Assembly: GCA_903921605.1 (NCBI GenBank)
Contig: CAIXQV010000978.1
Span: 1 to 6,003 of the forward strand
Direction: 5' to 3'
DNA: 6,003 nt
Source: an uncultured Planctomycetaceae bacterium
GTDB taxonomy: Bacteria; Planctomycetota; Planctomycetia; Planctomycetales; Planctomycetaceae
Shown: positions 1 through 4,917 of the stretch, piece after piece
Layout: every line of letters begins with the position of its first letter
Numbering within the stretch: the stretch's first letter is position 1
Program-made: the position numbers and the translations under genes
Notes under the pieces: model-generated
Seen by the model: only the letters and a program-made list of their open reading frames with translations
What the model was told of the DNA's origin: nothing
Databases searched by the model: none

Positions 1-17
1 ACGTTCGGGATGCGCAT
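1..17 (-). CDS. Possible start of a further downstream gene, cut by the window edge
   Basis: On the minus strand an ATG follows the TGA stop of the DUF4350-like gene with no spacer (TGAATG). A GGTGA sequence about 8 bases upstream could act as ribosome binding site. Only five codons (MRIPN) fall inside the window, so the product cannot be identified. The arrangement fits a third, translationally coupled gene of the phosphatase operon, but with so few codons it could be chance. Confidence 0.25.
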
Positions 18-1478
18 TCAGCCCGTCACCAGTGCTGCACTCCGCCATCCGGTTCGCACCAATTCGATGCTGCGTCCAAGGGACTCAAACTTTCGCCGTG
101 AAAGATGCACACGACAACCTCCCGTGGCAATCCCGACGACCTCTTTCAAAGCCTTCTTCTGGCCTCTTGTGAATGTCACAGATGGCGAATTCTGATTCGA
201 AGCCAGAAGCTTGAGCCAATCGGACTCCACCTGAGATCCAGTCAGTTCGCGACATAAATCGCGAGCCAGAATCTCCACAGCCGCGCCGAATTCAGACGTC
301 TCCAATTGGCGAGATGAGTTCACTCCATACATCGACTGCATAAATCTCGCATGCCGATTGGGCACCAAATGCCAGCGGTTCTGCACAAGCCGCCAAACCA
401 GAAACAGCAGCAAAAGAATAAGGAGGAGCAACAGAATTGTGCGAGCCCACGCAATGGGCCGCATATTTCGTGGTCGTTCTTTGAGCGTTTCGTTCAGAAT
501 GTTGGAATCCTGAACCTCATCCAATACTTCATTGGCCATCCTCAGCATGGTGGCGAGATCTGGTTCCGGCGGGTCAATGTCCGGAGGGATTTGTGGCGGA
601 ATGTTTGGCGGCATCTGCGGCGGAACTTGCGGCGGTGTAATTGGAGGAGCCAGTTTGGCCATGTAACTGGGAAGTGTCTGGCCGTTGTCATACACGGTCA
701 GCCACTTCCGGTTGCCACGACACAACAGGTCCGAAACCTGAATCGCGAACAGAGAATTATCGCCATGCCACAACATGCCGTCTGAGAATAGACTTTGATC
801 GGCCGACAGAATCATGACTCCGGTTCCCGGAGCCGCATCAAGCCCGGCCATAATCACGGGACGCTGACGAGCAGCCCCGGGCGAGACATCGTCAGCTAAC
901 GCTGCAATGACTTCCCATTGCAATGATGAGTCTTCCGAAGTCGACATCCACCCGGTCTTATTCACAATGATTCGTCGCAGACCTTTCGATAGCGGATGCG
1001 ACTGATTCAAATCGGACAGCACAATACAGTCATCAAAACCCTGATACTGGCTGTCTTTGTCGAGCGAACTTACAGGGCCGAGCGAGAATGAATTCACGCC
1101 CGGTAATTTGAATCCGAGTTCCGAAGCAACAAGAAGACTTCCGCCCTGAGCCACATAAGCTCGCAAGTTGCGCCATTCGGCCAGTGAAACGCGAGTCACA
1201 TCGCCGAACATGACGATGACGGATTCTTTAGGACGCCGCAGCGTGGCCGACATGTCGGTCCGCACGGTCAGACTTCGCTCCTCAAGCAGCATACGAAAGC
1301 CGTTGTAGCCGAGATACCACTTGTCGGAGTCCGCCTGCACGGGCCTGTTGACAGCCTGAGCAGGCGCAGCACCAGCCGAGACCACAATCGCCAGCAGCAG
1401 ACCCAGCGTGGTCATCAGTGTCTGCGCCACTCGCTCCATCTGAGCACGGCTTATGTTGCGAAGAAACGAATAAATCAT
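18..1478 (-). CDS. DUF4350-like membrane protein with proline-rich linker
   Basis: This is a 486-residue protein of unknown molecular function. Residues 1-42 form an N-terminal export signal or anchor with a hydrophobic core at 21-36 and an APAQA end. Residues about 50-260 form an extracytoplasmic region. It opens with a YNGFRMLLEE segment and contains VIVMFGD, a stretch beginning LRAYVAQGGSLLVASELG, and VMILSADQSLFSDGM. This resembles the DUF4350 / glutamine-amidotransferase-like fold, in which 'the row is put on a list by a loop with Gly-Gly', without an obvious catalytic Cys-His pair. A PPxh repeat (282-301) links it to a strong transmembrane helix at about 343-364, followed by a basic cytoplasmic domain of about 120 residues. 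The start at 1478 overlaps the phosphatase stop (ATGA), and GGGAG lies 13 bases upstream. Met14 (1439) is an alternative start. In known genomes DUF4350 proteins often sit beside MoxR ATPase and DUF58 genes; that cannot be tested here. The family assignment is from memory of sequence character. Confidence 0.65.
   Translation of the reverse strand: MIYSFLRNISRAQMERVAQTLMTTLGLLLAIVVSAGAAPAQAVNRPVQADSDKWYLGYNGFRMLLEERSLTVRTDMSATLRRPKESVIVMFGDVTRVSLAEWRNLRAYVAQGGSLLVASELGFKLPGVNSFSLGPVSSLDKDSQYQGFDDCIVLSDLNQSHPLSKGLRRIIVNKTGWMSTSEDSSLQWEVIAALADDVSPGAARQRPVIMAGLDAAPGTGVMILSADQSLFSDGMLWHGDNSLFAIQVSDLLCRGNRKWLTVYDNGQTLPSYMAKLAPPITPPQVPPQMPPNIPPQIPPDIDPPEPDLATMLRMANEVLDEVQDSNILNETLKERPRNMRPIAWARTILLLLLILLLLFLVWRLVQNRWHLVPNRHARFMQSMYGVNSSRQLETSEFGAAVEILARDLCRELTGSQVESDWLKLLASNQNSPSVTFTRGQKKALKEVVGIATGGCRVHLSRRKFESLGRSIELVRTGWRSAALVTG
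576..635 (-). repeat. Five tandem PPxh codon units in the DUF4350-like gene
   Basis: Residues 282-301 of the membrane protein are five consecutive four-residue units, PPQV, PPQM, PPNI, PPQI and PPDI, encoded by 12-base imperfect repeats. They lie just before the transmembrane helix, so they probably form an extended polyproline-type spacer holding the outer domain away from the membrane. Consecutive Pro-Pro pairs also tend to stall ribosomes and usually need elongation factor P; this is general knowledge, not shown here. Confidence 0.85.
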
Positions 1479-3175
1479 TCGGCAGCGACTGCTCCCTGAA
1501 TCAGCATCTCGGGCTTCACAAGATTCAGCATATGACCATGATCAGCGGTGACGATCAGCAGTGATTCGTCCCAGTTACTGTTTGCTTCGACCCAATCTGT
1601 GATCGCCTTCACAGCTCGATCACCAGAATTGACAGCGCCGATTGAGTTATCAATGTTGTCATCGTGATTAGCCCAGTCGACGTCGCCAGCCTCGACCATA
1701 AGCCAGAACGGCTTCTTTTCGCTGCCCAGGAACTCGACCGAGACGCTGGTCATTTCCGCGAGCGTCGGGTTCTCAAGAAGATCCTGCTCGGAGTATTCTT
1801 CAGGCTTCTTGTTGACTCCCGGAACAGGGTCGTAGCGACCATCAGCCGTTTCAAAAGGGAGATGCCCGGCATACTTCCCAACGCCAAAGAACCCCAGCAG
1901 TCGCTGTTGTTTGGAGGTGGCCTCAGCAGCAGCGGCTTTCAACAATTCAGTTCCATCCTGACCGGCTGTCCTCACGGCCGTGACGTAGCGTCCGCCGTTC
2001 CTGACATCTGAAGCCTGCAGATCTTTGTCTGCCAGATAGATGTTTCCCTGAACATAGTTGTCACCCTGACTCTCGCCGCCCTTCTTTGGATCTCCATCGT
2101 TCCCGAAACCACCGCCTACCACCAAATCCAGCCCCGGGAGAGCCTGTTGCGGATGCACGACTGATGGCAGACCCAGCATATCGCGAGTCAGATCCTGATA
2201 GTCATCACGAGATACGTTCTGAGCATAGGCCGCAGCAGGTGTCGCGTGACTGATCGGCACGGACGACACCGCACCAACACGCCACCCCTTCTCCTGCAGG
2301 TAATGTGCGATCGTGGAGACCGGCTGACCGGTCGCGTCAACGTTCACGCCCCCGTTGAATGTCTTCAGCCCCGCCGTCATGCTGCTGGCCGACGATGAAG
2401 AATCCGTATAGTCATGCCTTGGATTTCCATCGGCGGGCTTTGCAATCAGGTATCCCGGATCTGCAGGAACAGACCACGGAGTTGCGCCCGCAAGCGAAGC
2501 ATCGTAACCACCGCGAATGGTTCCGCCAGAATTCTTCACTGCCTGCAAGTTGACGTCGACATCAGTGCCTTCGTTATGAGCACTCGTCACCATAAAGCCA
2601 AATTGAGTCGTCCCATTCGCGTTATAGCTTTGGAAGTGAGTCCCCTCGCCACGACCTTCGTTGTAGCTGACTTTTTTCTGATTCCAGATAGCGGCCGCTT
2701 GAGTGGTCTGCCAATCCATGCCGTCGAAAACGACAAGGAAGATATACTTCTTGCCCGAATCTGCCGCGGCCTTCTGCAGGTCGTAAATGTTGGTCTGGTC
2801 CATCCAGACAGCATCCGGATTAACGGTTCTCTCCGGAAGATAGCCGTAGAGAGCCTGGACTTTGGTCTCGGACCGGTATGGGCTGGCCTCTCCGAACCAT
2901 GAGTTCAGGTCGACGCCCGGCTTTCCGCCTTTCGTCCCAAACGTGTACACCGGAATCAGCCGATTCGAATGAGATTTCCAGCCTGTATATTTCTCGGGGT
3001 CAGTCCCCCAGTAAGCCACTGGCGATTTATCATTCACAATGGCCAGTTCCTGAATCTGTCGAGGGAAATCGGCAGCTTTCGCGGAGTCGCTGTCTGGGAC
3101 CGGGTCAGATCCCAAGGCGGCAAGTCTCAGGAGACAGCAAGCGAAAACCAAGGCGACAAGACTCAATCGAAACAT
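1475..3175 (-). CDS. Secreted PhoA-family alkaline phosphatase, apparently circularly permuted
   Basis: This 566-residue enzyme is predicted to hydrolyse phosphomonoesters outside the cytoplasm using two zinc ions and one magnesium. The start at 3175 is preferred because GGTGGAG lies 6 bases upstream; a GTG at 3190 would add five residues. Residues 1-22 are a signal peptide, with likely cleavage after AALG. By alignment to E. coli PhoA from memory, D151 (VVFDGMDW) matches D51, S259 in TDSSSSASS is the nucleophile S102, H310 and T312 (ISHATP) match D153 and T155, R323 matches R166, E495, D500 and H504 match E322, D327 and H331, and D545-H546 (TADHGH) match D369-H370. Only 18 residues follow H548, so the usual C-terminal segment with H412 is absent. 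A look-alike lies at residues 50-140: H69 in HSNRLIPVYTFG and the later MDQTNIYDLQKAA resemble PhoA's EHTGSQLRIAAYG and TDQTDLFYTMKAAL. His at the 153 site and Trp (W501) at the 328 site recall cold-active TAB5-type enzymes. The gene overlaps the next one by 4 bases. Confidence 0.93.
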   Translation of the reverse strand: MFRLSLVALVFACCLLRLAALGSDPVPDSDSAKAADFPRQIQELAIVNDKSPVAYWGTDPEKYTGWKSHSNRLIPVYTFGTKGGKPGVDLNSWFGEASPYRSETKVQALYGYLPERTVNPDAVWMDQTNIYDLQKAAADSGKKYIFLVVFDGMDWQTTQAAAIWNQKKVSYNEGRGEGTHFQSYNANGTTQFGFMVTSAHNEGTDVDVNLQAVKNSGGTIRGGYDASLAGATPWSVPADPGYLIAKPADGNPRHDYTDSSSSASSMTAGLKTFNGGVNVDATGQPVSTIAHYLQEKGWRVGAVSSVPISHATPAAAYAQNVSRDDYQDLTRDMLGLPSVVHPQQALPGLDLVVGGGFGNDGDPKKGGESQGDNYVQGNIYLADKDLQASDVRNGGRYVTAVRTAGQDGTELLKAAAAEATSKQQRLLGFFGVGKYAGHLPFETADGRYDPVPGVNKKPEEYSEQDLLENPTLAEMTSVSVEFLGSEKKPFWLMVEAGDVDWANHDDNIDNSIGAVNSGDRAVKAITDWVEANSNWDESLLIVTADHGHMLNLVKPEMLIQGAVAAE

Positions 3176-3181
3176 ACAAAG

Positions 3182-3188
3182 CTCCACC
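3182..3188 (-). promoter_or_regulatory. Ribosome binding site of the alkaline phosphatase gene
   Basis: The minus strand reads GGTGGAG, then 6 bases, then ATG at 3175. This is a good Shine-Dalgarno match at normal spacing. It decides in favour of the 3175 start, because a GTG start at 3190 would place this motif inside the coding region. It also puts the hydrophobic signal peptide directly at the N-terminus. Confidence 0.7.
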
Positions 3189-3451
3189 ACAGTTCAGACA
3201 AACCCAGACGGCCCCGTTTTAACCGCCCATGGCTCAGACCAACAGCGGTTCACAGCGAAAACCTCGAGAAAACACAGTTCGAAACCCACGTGAAATGTGG
3301 TCCGAACACTCCCTGGCTCAACGAAGTTCGGGCATTGTTTCGGCTTCACGGCCCTACGACAAGCCGTCCATGATCCGGACAATCATTAAATCCCGGTTAA
3401 TCGCGAGAACTCGTACTCAACCGTAAAAGTGCTAAAGTCTGAGGTCAGCCA

Positions 3452-3481
3452 TTGCGACAACTGATTCTCCGAACTTACGAT
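3452..3481 (+). promoter_or_regulatory. Weak candidate promoter for the plus-strand pair
   Basis: TTGCGA (3452-3457) and TACGAT (3476-3481) are separated by 18 bases, each matching four of six consensus sigma-70 positions. Transcription would start near 3488, giving a leader of about 130 bases. A start there would exclude part of the left arm of the inverted repeat at 3482-3495, so either the true start is further upstream or the repeat does not work as RNA. Matches this weak occur by chance. Confidence 0.2.
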
Positions 3482-3593
3482 GACGATAAATCCAGACTGT
3501 GTCGCCGATGTTCGCTGTGTTTCTTCGCTTTGGAACCAACGAAACGAGGCTGTCGCGTTTCAGATTCCGGCCCAGCCCTGGATTTATCACGTC
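3482..3593 (+). repeat. Long-range inverted repeat in the leader of the acidic-tail protein gene
   Basis: The 11-base arm GATAAATCCAG (3485-3495) is exactly complementary to CTGGATTTATC (3578-3588). Allowing a 2-base bulge, GACG (3482-3485) pairs with CGTC (3590-3593), giving a 14-pair closing stem. The enclosed stretch of about 82 bases contains a smaller possible stem, GTTTC (3519-3523) with GAAAC (3541-3545). The element ends 23 bases before the ATG at 3617. It could be a structured leader, a small RNA, or a DNA-level site; no known riboswitch class was recognised. Confidence 0.5.
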
Positions 3594-3606
3594 GCCTGAG
3601 ATCCGA

Positions 3607-3616
3607 GAACCGGTTC
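3607..3616. repeat. Perfect 10-base palindrome abutting the start codon
   Basis: GAACCGGTTC is a perfect palindrome that ends on the base before the ATG at 3617, covering the place where a Shine-Dalgarno spacer would lie. It could bind a dimeric regulator or be chance. No strong purine-rich ribosome binding site is visible for this gene apart from a weak GAGA just upstream. Confidence 0.55.
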
Positions 3617-4051
3617 ATGAACAAGAAACAATTTATTGCCGTTTCCTTTGTCGCGGCTATTCCTGCGGCTGCCCTGCTGGCGTTTCTCGTGCTTGGATTG
3701 CTGCAGGGCATGCTGTCCGACGGCGCGAGGGTCTCGGTTGTTCTTTGGATTGTTTGGGTTCTCGCGGCATTGGGCAGTCTGTCCATGGCCTTCCTTCCCT
3801 TCGGAATCATGTTCTTCCCGGGTCTGATGCCCGATCCAGCACTTGCGGCGGCCGCTGGAGCCTCAGGATTTGCTGCAGCCCCTGGAAAAAAATCTTCACA
3901 GCCCGCAGAGGCTGATGAATTCGAAGAAGGCGAAGGCGAGTTCGCTGAAGACACAGATGGTGTCGAGGACGATGGCGAACAGCTCTTCGACGACCCTGCG
4001 ATGGAAGACAGCTACGACGACGAATACGAAGACTTCGAAGATCGCAAGTAG
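3617..4051 (+). CDS. Small two-helix membrane protein with highly acidic C-terminal tail
   Basis: This 144-residue protein was not recognised as a member of a known family. Residues 1-6 (MNKKQF) are a short positive N-terminus. A first membrane helix spans about 7-31 and a second about 38-68 (ending FGIMFFPGL). An Ala/Gly-rich linker (73-90) and a KKSS break lead to a tail, residues 97-144, in which 25 of 48 residues are Asp or Glu. The tail has no long hydrophobic stretch and is probably disordered; it might bind cations or basic partners, but this is inference. The ATG at 3617 is chosen because translation from an upstream TTG at 3452 would add 55 residues of unconvincing, Arg-rich sequence before the natural hydrophobic helix. 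The gene ends 3 bases before the methyltransferase start, so the two are very likely cotranscribed and possibly coupled. Confidence 0.75.
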   Translation: MNKKQFIAVSFVAAIPAAALLAFLVLGLLQGMLSDGARVSVVLWIVWVLAALGSLSMAFLPFGIMFFPGLMPDPALAAAAGASGFAAAPGKKSSQPAEADEFEEGEGEFAEDTDGVEDDGEQLFDDPAMEDSYDDEYEDFEDRK

Positions 4052-4054
4052 TTC

Positions 4055-4834
4055 ATGAACAATCAATCGCCGGACTGCTATGACGCTCCGGGCTACTGGG
4101 ACCTGGCTTTCAGCGATGAGACGCTTTACGAAGCCAACTTCATTGAAACCGCTGCTTCACATTATCTGAAAGCGGATGACCCCAGGATACTCGAGATTGG
4201 CTGCGGTGGTGGACGTCAGGTCGTGGAACTAGCCAAACGCGGCTTCCACGTGACTGCGTTTGATCTTAATACGTCATGCGTCGCGTGGACTCAACGACAG
4301 CTCAAACGTCGCCGACTTTCCGCTGATATTTTCTGTGGCGACATGACCAGCTTCCGTCTGCCGCAGTCCGTTGATCTGGCCCATTGCCTGGTCAATACGT
4401 TTCGGCATCTGCTGACCGAAGAGGCTGCTCGAAAGCATCTTGAGTGCGTCGCTGAGTCACTTCGTCCGGGCGGCATTTATCTTCTGGGGTTTCATCTGTT
4501 GCCTCCGGATACCGCCGAGGAAGACTGTGAACGATGGACCATTAATCATCGCGGTACACGAGTCACGACGACGATTCGAGTCCTGAATTTCAGTCGCCGC
4601 AAGAGAATCGAAACCGTTCGTTTCAGCCTGAAAGTCACGACACCGAAAAAGACTATTCGGCTGTCGACAGACCATCAATTGCGCATCTATCGCGCCGATC
4701 AGTTTCGAGTATTGCTGAGATCAGTTCCCTCACTCAGGTTGCTGGAGGTCTTCGATTTTTGCTACGACCTCAGTGAACCGCTGACACTCAACAATGATCT
4801 GGGCGATGCAGTGTTTGTGCTGCAGAAACAGTAG
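4055..4834 (+). CDS. Class I SAM-dependent methyltransferase
   Basis: This 259-residue, probably cytoplasmic protein should transfer a methyl group from S-adenosylmethionine to an unknown acceptor. The Rossmann-type core is clear: motif I LEIGCGGG at residues 46-53 binds the cofactor, D70 in TAFDLN is the acidic residue ending strand 2, GDMTSFRLP (95-103) is the usual post-strand-3 segment, VDLAHCLVNTFRHL (106-119) is strand 4, and LRPGGIYLLGFHL (136-148) is the helix-strand 5 region. The opening YDAPGYWDLAFSDET is typical of the cap preceding the core. Residues 156-222 alternate charged and beta-branched residues (RGTRVTTTIRV, KTIRLSTDHQLRIY) and probably form an inserted beta-sheet for substrate recognition, before a final strand DAVFVLQKQ. 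The general pattern recalls small-molecule methyltransferases of the Methyltransf_25 type, but the substrate cannot be told. It starts 3 bases after the acidic-tail gene without a strong ribosome site of its own, suggesting coupling. Confidence 0.9.
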   Translation: MNNQSPDCYDAPGYWDLAFSDETLYEANFIETAASHYLKADDPRILEIGCGGGRQVVELAKRGFHVTAFDLNTSCVAWTQRQLKRRRLSADIFCGDMTSFRLPQSVDLAHCLVNTFRHLLTEEAARKHLECVAESLRPGGIYLLGFHLLPPDTAEEDCERWTINHRGTRVTTTIRVLNFSRRKRIETVRFSLKVTTPKKTIRLSTDHQLRIYRADQFRVLLRSVPSLRLLEVFDFCYDLSEPLTLNNDLGDAVFVLQKQ

Positions 4835-4884
4835 GGCGACAACGAGTGACGATCCTGAATTTCAAATTGCAGATCTGAAATGCC

Positions 4885-4917
4885 GGAGTACACGTTCGCC
4901 TCACGCAACGCTACTCC
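4885..4917 (-). terminator. Candidate hairpin terminator at the end of glmS
   Basis: GGAGTA (4885-4890) pairs with TACTCC (4912-4917), and inside it CGTT (4893-4896) pairs with AACG (4907-4910), separated by small bulges. The hairpin covers the glmS stop codon. On the minus strand it is followed by GGCATTTC, a poor U-tract, and on the plus strand by no T-run, so it is a weak intrinsic terminator at best. It lies between convergent genes and could serve both. Confidence 0.35.

Larger units (their letters stand above)
3176..3616. other. Divergent intergenic region between phosphatase and acidic-tail protein genes
   Basis: No convincing gene is seen in these 441 bases. The short open frames are not supported by ribosome binding sites or recognisable protein sequence. 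The region must contain the promoters of both divergent transcripts. An AT-rich dyad ATTAA-7 bases-TTAAT lies at 3385-3401; its minus-strand copy TTTAAT could be a -10 for the phosphatase operon, giving a leader of about 200 bases, but no good -35 accompanies it. No clear E. coli-type Pho box was recognised. The right part holds the inverted repeat and palindrome listed separately. Confidence 0.6.

Noticed and set aside
351..785. Plus-strand open frame of 144 codons
   Set aside because: It lies wholly antisense to the DUF4350-like gene and its Arg/Asn/Gln-rich translation mirrors the proline-rich repeat and membrane helix codons.
1475..1478. C-terminal truncation of the phosphatase by a nonsense or frameshift mutation
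   Set aside because: The stop is shared neatly with the next gene's start (ATGA), the sequence beyond encodes that gene's signal peptide, and the missing segment is found at the N-terminus instead.
2414..2902. Plus-strand open frame of 162 codons
   Set aside because: It is antisense to the active-site region of the phosphatase, whose frame is firmly supported by conserved motifs.
3452..3616. TTG-initiated 55-residue extension of the acidic-tail protein
   Set aside because: The added residues are Arg- and Cys-rich without family character, no good ribosome site precedes the TTG, and the extension would run through the inverted repeat; ATG at 3617 gives a normal membrane-protein N-terminus.
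3475..3954. Minus-strand open frame of 159 codons
   Set aside because: Its Ser/Ala/Pro-rich translation is the complement of the acidic tail and membrane helices of the plus-strand gene.
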